DNA of 64,000 nucleotides from positions 2,511,501 through 2,575,500 of the forward strand of contig NZ_CP049905.1 of NCBI RefSeq assembly GCF_011305535.1, in the 5' to 3' direction. Source of the stretch: Diaphorobacter sp. HDW4B. GTDB taxonomy: Bacteria > Pseudomonadota > Gammaproteobacteria > Burkholderiales > Burkholderiaceae_C. The position numbers and the translations under genes are program-made. Below the pieces are notes generated by a model, which was given only the letters and a program-made list of their open reading frames with translations, was not told the origin of the DNA and made no database searches. The first letter of the stretch is position 1; each line of letters opens with the position of its first letter. Below, piece after piece: positions 35,529-44,719 of this stretch.

Positions 35529-35977
35529 GCGAGCTGCACAACAACACGCATGACTGGGTGGTGATCTGCACCGTGGACGACATTCCGGTACTCGGCGCGC
35601 GCCGCGTGGCACGCGCCAAAGGACTGGATGTGGCCCTGTTTCGCGGCGCGGGCGATCAGGTGTTTGCGCTGCTCGACCGCTGCCCGCACAAGGGCGGTCC
35701 GCTGTCGCAAGGCATCGTGTTCGGAGAGAGCGTGGCCTGCCCGCTGCACAACTGGACGATTGGTCTCGCGACCGGCGAAGCGGCCGCGCCCGACGAGGGC
35801 CGCACGCCGCGCTTTGCGGTGTGGGTGGATGCGGGACTGGTGCATCTGAGCGCATCGGAACTGGCCGGGCACGCGACCGAGTTCACGCGTCCGCACGCGG
35901 GGCCTGCCTGCAGCATGCATGCGAGCGCCGGGACTGTGCAGCGCAGCGTGCCGATTGCCGTGCTGGGCGGTCGCTGA
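35525..35977 (+). CDS. nirD: Nitrite reductase small subunit with intact Rieske ligands
   Basis: The 150-residue partner of NirB has a Rieske-type fold with both ligand boxes: DRCPHKGGPLSQG and CPLHNWTIGL (Cys-x-His and Cys-x2-His). E. coli-type NirD has the fold but lacks these ligands, so this subunit probably carries a 2Fe-2S centre. It is about 40 residues longer than E. coli NirD, with a C-terminal tail of unknown role. The ATGA overlap with nirB ensures coupled translation. Confidence 0.92.
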   Translation: MSELHNNTHDWVVICTVDDIPVLGARRVARAKGLDVALFRGAGDQVFALLDRCPHKGGPLSQGIVFGESVACPLHNWTIGLATGEAAAPDEGRTPRFAVWVDAGLVHLSASELAGHATEFTRPHAGPACSMHASAGTVQRSVPIAVLGGR

Positions 35978-36020
35978 CGAGTCTGCCCCAACGATCACCC
36001 TTTCAACTTTGCGAGCCGCC

Positions 36021-38873
36021 ATGCAAGAGACCAAATCCACCTGCCCCTACTGCGGCGTTGGCTGCGGGGTGATCATCGAGACCGAGGCCAATGCGATCAC
36101 CGGCGTGCGCGGCGATCCCGCGCATCCCGCCAACTTCGGCAAGCTGTGCACCAAGGGCAGCACGCTGCATCTCACGGCGAACAAGGCGCTGCAGGAGCAG
36201 TCGCGTCTTCTCGTGCCGCAGTTGCGCAGCCAGCGTGATGCGGAGCGCACGCCCGTGCACTGGGACTCGGCCATCGCCTACGCGGCCACGCGCATGGGCG
36301 ACATCATCGGGCAGCATGGGCCGGATTCCGTCGGCTTCTACCTGAGCGGCCAGTTGCTTACCGAGGACTACTACGTCTTCAACAAGCTCGCCAAAGGGCT
36401 GATCGGAACCAACAACATCGACACCAATTCGCGCCTGTGCATGAGCAGCGCGGTGGCGGGCTACAAGTCCACGCTGGGTGCGGATGCACCGCCCGCGTGC
36501 TACGACGACATCCAGCGCGCGGGCTGTCTGTTCATCACCGGCAGCAATATGGCGTGGGCGCATCCGATTCTGTTTCGACGAGTCGAAGAAGCGCGCGCGG
36601 CCAATCCGCATCTGAAGATCATCGTCGCCGATCCGCGCCGCACGGAGACCGCCGAGCTGGCCGATCTGCACCTGCCGCTGCAACCCGGCACCGACGTGAT
36701 GCTGTTCCACGGACTGCTGCACATCATGCTGTGGGAAGGCTGGGTGGATCAGTCCTACATCGCCGCGCACACCAACGGTTTTGCCGAGTTGAAGGCGCTG
36801 GTGCGCGATGCCACGCCCGAGCATGTGGCGAACGTTTGCGGACTCACGAAGGAAGACCTGCAGACCGCCGCGCGCTGGTTTGCACTCGGCGGCGAAGGAC
36901 CGGAGAAGCGCGGCACGCTGAGCTTCTATTGCATGGGCCTGAACCAGAGCAGCAGCGGCACGGCCAAGAATGCCGCGTTGATCAACCTGCATCTGGCGAC
37001 CGCGCAGATCGGGCGCGAAGGCGCTGGGCCGTTCTCGCTGACCGGCCAACCCAATGCCATGGGCGGGCGCGAAGTGGGTGGCCTGTCGAATCTGCTGCCC
37101 GCGCACCGCGACATGGCGAACCCCGCGCACCGTGCGGAAGTGGCGGCTTTCTGGGGCGTGGATGCCGTGCCCGAGAAGCCCGGCAAGGCCGCCATTGAAA
37201 TGTTCGAGGCCGCAGCGACGGGCGAGATCAAGGCGCTGTGGATTGCCTGCACCAACCCCGCGCAAAGCATGCCCGATCAGTCGCTGGTGCGCGAAGCGCT
37301 CAAGCGTGCGGAGTTCGTCGTGCTGCAAGAGGCCTTTGCCAACACCGCGACCGCAGCGTTCGCCGATCTGCTTTTGCCCGCCAGCACCTGGGGCGAAAAG
37401 CTGGGCACCGTCACCAACAGCGAGCGCCGCATCTCGCGCGTGCGCGCCGCCGTGCCGCCTGCGGGCGAGGCGCGCCACGATTGGCAGATTGGCGTGCAGT
37501 TGGCGCAGGCGCTGCAATCGCGGCTGTATCCGCACAAGCCGCATCTGTTCGACTACGACCTGCGCGATGCGCAGGCGGGCGCGGAGGCCATCTGGAACGA
37601 GCACCGCGAGAGCACGCGCGGGCGCGATCTCGACATCACTGGACTCAGCTGGTCGATGCTCGAAGAACGCGGGCCGCAGCAATGGCCGTTGCCCGAAGGC
37701 GCAAGCGAAGGCAAGTCGCGTCTGTATGAGGATGGCGTTTTTCCGACCGATGATGGCCGCGCGAAATTTGCAGCGCAGGCCTGGCAGCCGCTCGCCGAGC
37801 CGCGCGATGTACGCTATCCGTTCAGCCTGAACACGGGCCGCCTGCGCGATCAATGGCATAGCATGAGCCGCACGGGGCAGTTGGGCCGGCTGTTTTCGCA
37901 CGAGTCCGAACCGCAGTTGCAGATGCATCCGCGCGACATGGAGCGCTTGCAGTTGACGGCGGGCGATCTGGTGCATGTGACCAGCCGACGCGGTGCCATA
38001 GTGTTGCCCGCGCGCTCCGATGCGCAGCAGGCACCGAATCAGGTGTTTCTGCCCATGCACTGGGGCGGTGAATATCTGGGTGGGCGTGCCTCATCGGGCC
38101 AGACCTTGGCGGGCGTGAATGCGCTCACCACGCCAGAGCGCTGCCCGCAATCCAAACAGCCGGAACTCAAGCACGCCGCGGTGAAGGTGCTCAAGGCGCA
38201 GATGCCGTGGAGCTGTCTGGGCATGGCCTGGTTGCCCGAAGACCAGGTGCTCAAGGCCCGCGATGCGCTGGCTGCGTTGATGCGCGAATTCGACTTTGCG
38301 AGCTGCGTGCTGATCGGTAATGCGGTCTCTCTGGCAGACGCTGCCAAGGCGCGCACGGGCGTGCAATTTCGCGCAGCGGCCTACGAAGCGCCCGATGCCA
38401 AAGTGCTCGCGCGGCTGGCCGAATGCCTGCAGCTCGACGAGCCGCAGGTGCTGCGCTATGTGGATTCGCGCAGGCAGTGCAGCCGCACGCTCAAGCTGGT
38501 GCGCAATGTGAACGAAGGTATCAAGGAAAGTCGTCTGGCAGGCTTTTTGCTGTGTGGTGATGCAAGCGCCGGCCAGTGGCTGGGCGATGTGCTCAAAGCC
38601 GAGCTGTCGACCGAACCGTATGGCCGCATGCTGCTCGCTTCCGGTGCGAAGGCACCCAGCGTTGCACCACCACGAACACGCCAGGTGTGTGCATGCATGA
38701 ACGTGGGTGAGCAGGAGATCGTTCGCTGTCTGCAGCAAAGCGCGGGTGGCGACGAAGCCGAACGCCTCAATGGCCTGAAAAGCCAGCTGGGCTGTGGCAC
38801 GGGTTGTGGTTCGTGCATTCCCGCACTCAAACAGTTGGTGCGCGATGTGCGTCCGCAAATGGAAGCGGCTTGA
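36021..38873 (+). CDS. nasA: Assimilatory nitrate reductase, molybdopterin catalytic subunit
   Basis: The 950-residue protein reduces nitrate to nitrite in the cytoplasm. The N-terminal 4Fe-4S motif is CPYCGVGCGV (residues 8-17) with a fourth Cys in KLCTKGSTLH. Molybdopterin oxidoreductase and dinucleotide-binding domains follow (NSRLCMSSAVAGYKSTLG contains the probable Mo-ligand Cys; TGRLRDQWHSMSRTG is C-terminal). A C-terminal BFD-like 2Fe-2S domain is fused at about 890-945 (VCACMNVGEQEIVRCLQ; GCGTGCGSCIPALKQ), as in Klebsiella NasA. The electron donor subunit is not encoded here. Confidence 0.94.
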   Translation: MQETKSTCPYCGVGCGVIIETEANAITGVRGDPAHPANFGKLCTKGSTLHLTANKALQEQSRLLVPQLRSQRDAERTPVHWDSAIAYAATRMGDIIGQHGPDSVGFYLSGQLLTEDYYVFNKLAKGLIGTNNIDTNSRLCMSSAVAGYKSTLGADAPPACYDDIQRAGCLFITGSNMAWAHPILFRRVEEARAANPHLKIIVADPRRTETAELADLHLPLQPGTDVMLFHGLLHIMLWEGWVDQSYIAAHTNGFAELKALVRDATPEHVANVCGLTKEDLQTAARWFALGGEGPEKRGTLSFYCMGLNQSSSGTAKNAALINLHLATAQIGREGAGPFSLTGQPNAMGGREVGGLSNLLPAHRDMANPAHRAEVAAFWGVDAVPEKPGKAAIEMFEAAATGEIKALWIACTNPAQSMPDQSLVREALKRAEFVVLQEAFANTATAAFADLLLPASTWGEKLGTVTNSERRISRVRAAVPPAGEARHDWQIGVQLAQALQSRLYPHKPHLFDYDLRDAQAGAEAIWNEHRESTRGRDLDITGLSWSMLEERGPQQWPLPEGASEGKSRLYEDGVFPTDDGRAKFAAQAWQPLAEPRDVRYPFSLNTGRLRDQWHSMSRTGQLGRLFSHESEPQLQMHPRDMERLQLTAGDLVHVTSRRGAIVLPARSDAQQAPNQVFLPMHWGGEYLGGRASSGQTLAGVNALTTPERCPQSKQPELKHAAVKVLKAQMPWSCLGMAWLPEDQVLKARDALAALMREFDFASCVLIGNAVSLADAAKARTGVQFRAAAYEAPDAKVLARLAECLQLDEPQVLRYVDSRRQCSRTLKLVRNVNEGIKESRLAGFLLCGDASAGQWLGDVLKAELSTEPYGRMLLASGAKAPSVAPPRTRQVCACMNVGEQEIVRCLQQSAGGDEAERLNGLKSQLGCGTGCGSCIPALKQLVRDVRPQMEAA

Positions 38874-38912
38874 AAAAAGCACCGACAAATGCACGGAGAC
38901 AAGGAGCGCGAC

Positions 38913-39752
38913 ATGGCGACGATGAATCACACCCCTCACCCAGAACTGACCGGGCGCTGCTATCTGGTGGGCGCGGGGCCGGGCGACCCGGAACTCCTGA
39001 CCATCAAGGCGCTCAAGGCCATCCAGAGCGCTACGTTGCTGCTGGTCGATGATCTGGTCACCGACGAAATCGTGGCGATGGCGTCGCCCACTGCGCGCGT
39101 GATTCGCGTGGGCAAGCGCGGCGGCTGCATCAGCACGCCGCAGGAATTCATCGAGCGACTGATGCTCATGGCCGTGCGCGAGGGCGAGATCGTCGTGCGC
39201 TTGAAGGGCGGCGATCCGTTCATCTTCGGGCGCGGCGGCGAAGAGGCCGAGCACCTGCGCGCAGCGGGTGTGCATGTCGAAGTGATCAACGGCATCACCT
39301 CGGGCCTTGCCGCGCCAAGCTCGTTGGGCATTTCGCTCACGCACCGCGAACATGCGCATGGCGTGGTGCTGGTCACCGGCCACGCGGGCCATGGCAACGA
39401 GGGCGTGAACTGGCGCGAAATCGGTCACATGGCGCAGCGGGCCAAGCTCACGCTGGTGATCTACATGGGCGTGTCGTCCGCGCGCGAGATCGAATCCGGT
39501 CTGTTGGCAGGCGGGCTCGACGCGCAGACCCCTGCCGCACTGATCAGCAATGCGAGCAAGCAAAAGCAGACGCATGTGATCGCCGAGCTGGGGCAGTTGG
39601 CCGACACCCTGAAGGAGTCGGGTCTCGGCAGCCCCTGCGTGTTCGTGATCGGCGATGTGGTGCGCACCGGCGATCCGGCAGCGCTGTTCGGCGACGGCAG
39701 CTATTTCCGCGTCGCCGAACGCGAGAGCATCAGTTCACCAGCGTGGCGGTGA
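38913..39752 (+). CDS. cobA: Uroporphyrinogen-III C-methyltransferase
   Basis: The 279-residue SUMT enzyme methylates uroporphyrinogen III twice to precorrin-2, the precursor of siroheme. YLVGAGPGDPELLTIKAL (about residues 16-33) and RLKGGDPFIFGRGGEEAEHL are S-adenosylmethionine-binding signatures. It lacks the CysG N-terminal dehydrogenase/ferrochelatase, so those steps are elsewhere. AAGGAG at 38901-38906 selects the ATG at 38913 over an upstream one at 38889. Its place at the end of the nitrate cluster fits supply of siroheme to NirB. The last 23 bases overlap the convergent osmC-like gene. Confidence 0.93.
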   Translation: MATMNHTPHPELTGRCYLVGAGPGDPELLTIKALKAIQSATLLLVDDLVTDEIVAMASPTARVIRVGKRGGCISTPQEFIERLMLMAVREGEIVVRLKGGDPFIFGRGGEEAEHLRAAGVHVEVINGITSGLAAPSSLGISLTHREHAHGVVLVTGHAGHGNEGVNWREIGHMAQRAKLTLVIYMGVSSAREIESGLLAGGLDAQTPAALISNASKQKQTHVIAELGQLADTLKESGLGSPCVFVIGDVVRTGDPAALFGDGSYFRVAERESISSPAWR

Positions 39753-40170
39753 GCGTGATTTCGGGCACGCTCGCCAGCGCCTTGGAGAGCGGGCATCCGG
39801 CCTTGGCCTCGGCGGCGATCTTCTGGAACTGATCTTCCGAAATCCCCGGCACCTTGGCCGTGAGCGTGAGCGCGATACGGCTGATCTTGAAGCCGCCGGC
39901 TTCGGCCATCAGGCGCACCTTGGCGGTGGTGTCCACCGTCTCGGTCTTGATGCCCGCGCCATCGCAGGCGAATGAAAACGCCATCGCAAAACAGGCCGCA
40001 TGCGCAGCGGCCAGAATTTCCTCGGGATTGGTGGCCTTGTGGTCGTCGCCAAAGCGGCTGGCGAAACCGTAGGGCGCCTTGTTCAGCGCGCCGGTCTCGG
40101 TGGAGATTTCTCCCTTGCCTTCCTTGCCGGCACCTTGCCAGTGAACGGATGCGGATTTTTCTGCGGACAT
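39730..40170 (-). CDS. OsmC/Ohr-family peroxiredoxin-like protein
   Basis: The 146-residue protein has the OsmC fold with two reactive Cys: one in AAHAACFAMAFSFAC (about residues 56-70) and one in KAGCPLSKAL (about residue 125). The family detoxifies organic hydroperoxides using a dithiol partner. GDDHKATNPEEILAAAH is the usual OsmC-subgroup motif, so it is closer to OsmC than to Ohr. GAGGAG lies about 7 bases before the ATG. It is convergent with cobA, overlapping by 23 bases, and divergent from the RND operon. Confidence 0.92.
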   Translation of the reverse strand: MSAEKSASVHWQGAGKEGKGEISTETGALNKAPYGFASRFGDDHKATNPEEILAAAHAACFAMAFSFACDGAGIKTETVDTTAKVRLMAEAGGFKISRIALTLTAKVPGISEDQFQKIAAEAKAGCPLSKALASVPEITLTATLVN

Positions 40171-40392
40171 TGCGTACTCCTCGCTTCGGGCCAACCCGTA
40201 AAAAGACGATCACAACACAGGCCCGCGCCGCGCGGCTGTAGGACGAGCGGCCATCCGAAATCGACGCGTCTGGGTGGGCGACGGACGGGCAGTGCGTGCT
40301 CACCTTACCAAACGTTAATGAAAGCTTTATCCACAGGCTGAGGAGTCCTGCCTAGCATCGCCAGCATTCAAGAGATCGGATCGAGGCCAGCG

Positions 40393-41577
40393 ATGGACAA
40401 CCAAGTAGTGAGACAAAACAAGTGGTCGGGACGTGCTCCCGCAATGGCATGGGGCCTGACGGCGAGCCTCGTGCTGGGCGCGGCGCTGGCGGGCTGCGAT
40501 TCATCCTCGGCGGCTTCTCCGGCCGCGACCGAGGTGCCGCAGGCCAAGAAGGTCGACAAGGGCGCGAGCGAAGCCAACCGCAATGTGGTGCGCCTCGAAG
40601 CCGCCTCGGTGAAGATGCTGGGCATCGAGCCCGTTGCGCCCGCCAGCGGCACGCAACTGGCGTGGGCCCCCGCGCAGGTCGCGTTCATCGAAGACCGCAC
40701 GGCTGCCGTGTCGGTGCCGGTGGCCGCGCGCGTGGTGTCCGTGCAGGCACATGTCGGCGATGTGGTGAAGGCGGGCGATGTGCTCGCCACGCTGGTCAGC
40801 CCGGATGCGCTGCGCACCCGCCATGAACTGGCAGCGGCCAGAACGTCGCGCGAAGTCGCTGCCGTCGAAGCGCAGCGTTATCAAACCATGGTGGACAAGG
40901 GCGTGGGCACGGACGTGGACCTGCGCGCCGCACAGGCCAAGCTGCGCGAATCGAGCCAGGAGCTGTCGCGCGCATCGGGCACCGTGGCGCTGCTCGGTTC
41001 GGGCGATGGCGACAAGCTGGTGCTGCGTGCACCGCGCGCGGGGGTGATCGCCGAGCGCAAGGCGCAGGTCGGTGCCGCGATGGATGCGGGCTCGGCCCTG
41101 TTCACGATTGGCGATCCGGGCGCGATGAACGTGGTCGCGCAGGTGTTTGAAAGCGATCTGCAGGGCATTGCCGTGGGCAGTCCGGTGCAGGTCGAGGCCC
41201 CGCAGATCACCAAGCCCATGACCGGCAAGGTGCGCTATCTGGGTGCCACGCTGGACAAGGATTCGCGCCGCGCGTCGGTGGTCGTCGATCTCGATCAGCA
41301 GAACCCCGCGCTGCGTGCCGGCATGCAGGTGAAGGTGGGCGTGCAGACATCGAGCGCGCACGACATGATGATTCCCGTGACGGCTGTGCTCATCAAGGAC
41401 GAGAGTCGCAGCGTGGTCTACGTGCAGCGCTCGGACAACGAGTTCGAGGCGCGCACCGTGCAGCTCGGCCGCCCCACACGCGGCATGGTGCCGGTGATCA
41501 GTGGCCTCAAGCCGGGCGAGAAGATCGTCGTCAAGGGCGGTCTGCTGCTCGACGGCGCAGCCAACCAGCTTCTGTAA
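40393..41577 (+). CDS. RND efflux periplasmic adaptor (CzcB/CusB type), lipoprotein
   Basis: The 394-residue membrane-fusion protein has a lipobox (LAGC, about residues 33-36) and an Ala/Ser linker. A lipoyl-like half-motif (AARVVSVQAHVGDVVKAGDV), an alpha-helical hairpin, a second lipoyl half (RAPRAGVIAERKAQVGAAMD) and beta-barrel domains follow. It links the inner-membrane pump encoded next to the outer-membrane channel. No His-rich or Met-rich metal-binding extension is seen. The operon order adaptor, pump, channel with a two-component system downstream matches heavy-metal efflux. Confidence 0.9.
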   Translation: MDNQVVRQNKWSGRAPAMAWGLTASLVLGAALAGCDSSSAASPAATEVPQAKKVDKGASEANRNVVRLEAASVKMLGIEPVAPASGTQLAWAPAQVAFIEDRTAAVSVPVAARVVSVQAHVGDVVKAGDVLATLVSPDALRTRHELAAARTSREVAAVEAQRYQTMVDKGVGTDVDLRAAQAKLRESSQELSRASGTVALLGSGDGDKLVLRAPRAGVIAERKAQVGAAMDAGSALFTIGDPGAMNVVAQVFESDLQGIAVGSPVQVEAPQITKPMTGKVRYLGATLDKDSRRASVVVDLDQQNPALRAGMQVKVGVQTSSAHDMMIPVTAVLIKDESRSVVYVQRSDNEFEARTVQLGRPTRGMVPVISGLKPGEKIVVKGGLLLDGAANQLL

Positions 41578-41605
41578 AGAACGCAGAAATCAGGAGCAAT
41601 AACGG

Positions 41606-44600
41606 ATGCTGCGTTCTTTCATTTCCTTTGTGGTGCATCGCCGCCTGCTGGCGCTGTGTGCCACCGCGCTGATTGCCGTCTACGGTGTCTGGTCGTATCT
41701 GCACACCGCCATCGAGGCCTATCCCGATGTGACCAATGTGCAGGTCGGCGTGATCGCCCAGGCCCCGGGCCTTGCGCCCGAAGAGGTCGAGCGCCAGATC
41801 ACCCAGCCGCTGGAGCGCGAGCTCAACGGCACGCCGGGGCTGGTCTCGCTGCGTTCCGAGAGCTACTTTGGCCTCGCGATGATCAACCTCGTTTTCAACG
41901 ACGATGCGATCAGCTTCAACGCGCGCGCCGAGGTCTCGCAACGCCTGCCGCAGGCCGATCTGCCACCGGGCGTGACGCCCGAGATGGCACCGGACTACAC
42001 GCCGCTGGGCAAGATTTTCTACTACCGTCTGGAGAGCGACCGCCACACGCTGGCGCAACTGCGCACCGAGCAGGAATGGCATGTGGTGCGCGTCCTGAAG
42101 CAGGTGCAGGGCGTGGCCGATGTGGTGAGCGTGGGCGGCTTCGTGAAGGAGTTCCATGTCGAGGTCGATCCCGAGAAGCTGTATTCGCTCGGCCTGTCGA
42201 TCGATGACGTGAGCGATGCGCTTGCCAAGTCCAACCGCAACGTCGGCGGTGGCCTGATGCGCCGTGGCGAGCAGTCGCTGATCGTGCGCGGCATTGGTTT
42301 GCTCAAGTCGCCGCAGGAGATCAGCGAAGTGGTTGTCGCCATGCGCGGCGGCGCGCCGGTGATCATCGGTGACGTGGCGCGCGTGGTGCAGTCGCACACG
42401 CCGCGCCAGGGCTCCGTCGGCCAGAACGACAAGGACGACGTGGTGCAGGGCATCGTGCTGCTCAAGCGTGGCGCGAATCCCTCGGTCGTGCTCGACGACA
42501 TTCACACCAAGGTGGCTGAACTCAACAACGGTGGCCTGCCCGAAGGCATGCACATGACCACCAATTACGACCGCTCCGATCTGGTCGGTCATACGCTTGC
42601 CACGGTGCAGCACAATCTGCTGTTTGGCGCTACGTTGATCGTGGCTGTGCTGTGGCTCTTTTTGCGCAGCGTCCGTGGCTCGCTGATCGTGGCGACGGTG
42701 ATTCCGCTGTCGCTGCTCGTGGCCTTCATCGGCCTGCATCTGATGGGCATGCCCGCGAATCTGATTTCCATGGGCGCGATCGACTTCGGCATCATGGTGG
42801 ACGGGGCGGTGGTGCTGGCGGAAAACATCATCCGTAACGCACGCCTGCGAAAACCGCAGACCGCCAACGACATGCGCCACATCATCATCGATTCGGCCGT
42901 CGCCGTGGCCAAGCCCACGCTGTTCGCGATGGCCATCGTGATTGCTGCGCTGATTCCCGTGTTCTCGCTGCAGAGCATCGAAGGCCGCATCTTCCGTCCG
43001 CTGGCCATGACCTACAGCTTTGCGCTGCTGGGCGCACTGGTGTTCGCGATGGGGCTGGTGCCCGCGCTGTGCGCGCTGTTCCTCAAGCCCAAGCATGTGA
43101 TGGTCGAAGAGCCCAAGATCTTCGACAAGGCGCACCACGGTTATCAACACTGGATCGGCAAGATGCTGGGTGCGGCGCGCAGCCGCAGCGTGGTGCTGAT
43201 CGTCTCGATCGCGGTGCTGGTGGTGGCGGGCTTCTCGGCCAAGTTCCTCGGCACCGAATTCCTGCCTGAACTGGATGAAGGCGACGCCTACGTGCTGGTG
43301 CAGATGCCTGCATCCATCTCGCTCGAAAAAGGCCAGGAAGTGCTGCGCGACGTGCGCCTGCGCCTGATGACTTTCCCCGAAGTGATTTCGGTGACCACCG
43401 AGCAGGGCCGCCCCGAATCGGGCACCGACAACGAAACCATCAATCTGGCCAAGTCGCTGGTGCGCCTGAAGCCGCATGGCGAATGGCGCAAGGGTCTGAC
43501 CAAGCCCGAGCTGATCGAGCAGATGCGTGCCACCTTGGGCGAGATTCCCGGCGTGGCCTTCAACTTCGCGCAACCGATTCGCGACAGCGTGGAAGAGTCC
43601 ACCTCGGGCGCGCGCGGCCAGGTGGTGCTCAAGGTGTTCGGCCCCGACATTCCGACGCTGCGCTCCATCCTGCAGCAGACCATCGCATCGACCAAGGACA
43701 TCGAAGGCGTGGTCGATCTCGACCTGTACCGCGATGCGCCCGCGCCGCAACTGCACGTGGAGTTCGACCGTGCCGCGCTTGCGCGCCAGGGCATTGCGAT
43801 GGAGACCGCGCAGAAGACGCTGGAAGTGGCGCTGGCGGGCAACATCTCTACCACGCTGTGGGAAGGCGAATACCCCGTGCCGGTGCGTGTGCGACTGCCC
43901 TATGTGGACCGCATGGACGAAGAGCGCATCCGCAACATCGCGATTCCGCTGCCCGATGGCGGCTCGGTGCCGCTGCATTCGGTGGGCAGCGTGGGCATCA
44001 AGATCGGCAACTCGTCGATCTTCCGCGAAGGCAATGCGCGCTACATGGCGCTGAAGTTCAACGTCGAAGGCCGCGACATCGGCTCGGTGGTGCGCGACAC
44101 GCTCGCCGCGTTCAACCAGAACGTGAAGATTCCCGATGGTTACCAGGCCTTCTGGGGCGGCGAATGGGAGAACCAGCAGCGTGCGGCTGCACGCCTGAAG
44201 GTGGTGGTGCCGCTGTCGCTGTTGATCGTGTTCGCGCTGTTGTTCAGCGCACTGGGGCACGCAAGCAGCGCGGCGGTGATTCTGCTGTGCGCTCCGTTCA
44301 CCATGGTGGGCGGCATCGCGGCGCTGCATCTGGCGCACATCGAGCTGTCGATCAGCGCGGCGATCGGCTTCATCGCATTGCTCGGCCAGGTTGCGCTTGC
44401 AGGTCTGCTGGTGGTGTCGGCCGTGGAAGAGCTGCGCCGTCAGGGCATGCCGATGATGCAGGCGCTGATCGAAGGCACGGCAGAGCGCATGCGCTCCATC
44501 GTGCTGGTGGCCTTGCTCGCGCTGCTGGGCCTGCTGCCGATGGCCCTGTCCAGTGGGGTGGGCAGCGAAACACAGCGCCCGTTTGCCTCGGTGATCGTGG

Positions 44601-44719
44601 GCGGCATGGTGATTCTGCCGGTCGTCGCGCTTGTGCTGCTGCCGGTGCTGTATCTGCTGCTCGGCCCCAAGAACATGTTGACCCAGGAAGAGATCGATGA
44701 AAGCGCCCAAGATGACTGA
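41606..44719 (+). CDS. Heavy-metal efflux RND pump (CzcA/CusA family)
   Basis: The 1037-residue inner-membrane proton antiporter has twelve membrane segments in two halves. The first segment is followed by the heavy-metal RND motif AYPDVTNVQVGVIAQAPGL. Membrane segment 4 carries DFGIMVDGAVVLAEN, with the two Asp and Glu that mark divalent-cation (Zn, Co, Ni, Cd) pumps rather than Cu/Ag pumps. FLGTEFLPELDEGD is another family signature. The metal is inferred from this motif only. Translation of the next gene begins inside its last 23 bases. Confidence 0.93.
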   Translation: MLRSFISFVVHRRLLALCATALIAVYGVWSYLHTAIEAYPDVTNVQVGVIAQAPGLAPEEVERQITQPLERELNGTPGLVSLRSESYFGLAMINLVFNDDAISFNARAEVSQRLPQADLPPGVTPEMAPDYTPLGKIFYYRLESDRHTLAQLRTEQEWHVVRVLKQVQGVADVVSVGGFVKEFHVEVDPEKLYSLGLSIDDVSDALAKSNRNVGGGLMRRGEQSLIVRGIGLLKSPQEISEVVVAMRGGAPVIIGDVARVVQSHTPRQGSVGQNDKDDVVQGIVLLKRGANPSVVLDDIHTKVAELNNGGLPEGMHMTTNYDRSDLVGHTLATVQHNLLFGATLIVAVLWLFLRSVRGSLIVATVIPLSLLVAFIGLHLMGMPANLISMGAIDFGIMVDGAVVLAENIIRNARLRKPQTANDMRHIIIDSAVAVAKPTLFAMAIVIAALIPVFSLQSIEGRIFRPLAMTYSFALLGALVFAMGLVPALCALFLKPKHVMVEEPKIFDKAHHGYQHWIGKMLGAARSRSVVLIVSIAVLVVAGFSAKFLGTEFLPELDEGDAYVLVQMPASISLEKGQEVLRDVRLRLMTFPEVISVTTEQGRPESGTDNETINLAKSLVRLKPHGEWRKGLTKPELIEQMRATLGEIPGVAFNFAQPIRDSVEESTSGARGQVVLKVFGPDIPTLRSILQQTIASTKDIEGVVDLDLYRDAPAPQLHVEFDRAALARQGIAMETAQKTLEVALAGNISTTLWEGEYPVPVRVRLPYVDRMDEERIRNIAIPLPDGGSVPLHSVGSVGIKIGNSSIFREGNARYMALKFNVEGRDIGSVVRDTLAAFNQNVKIPDGYQAFWGGEWENQQRAAARLKVVVPLSLLIVFALLFSALGHASSAAVILLCAPFTMVGGIAALHLAHIELSISAAIGFIALLGQVALAGLLVVSAVEELRRQGMPMMQALIEGTAERMRSIVLVALLALLGLLPMALSSGVGSETQRPFASVIVGGMVILPVVALVLLPVLYLLLGPKNMLTQEEIDESAQDD

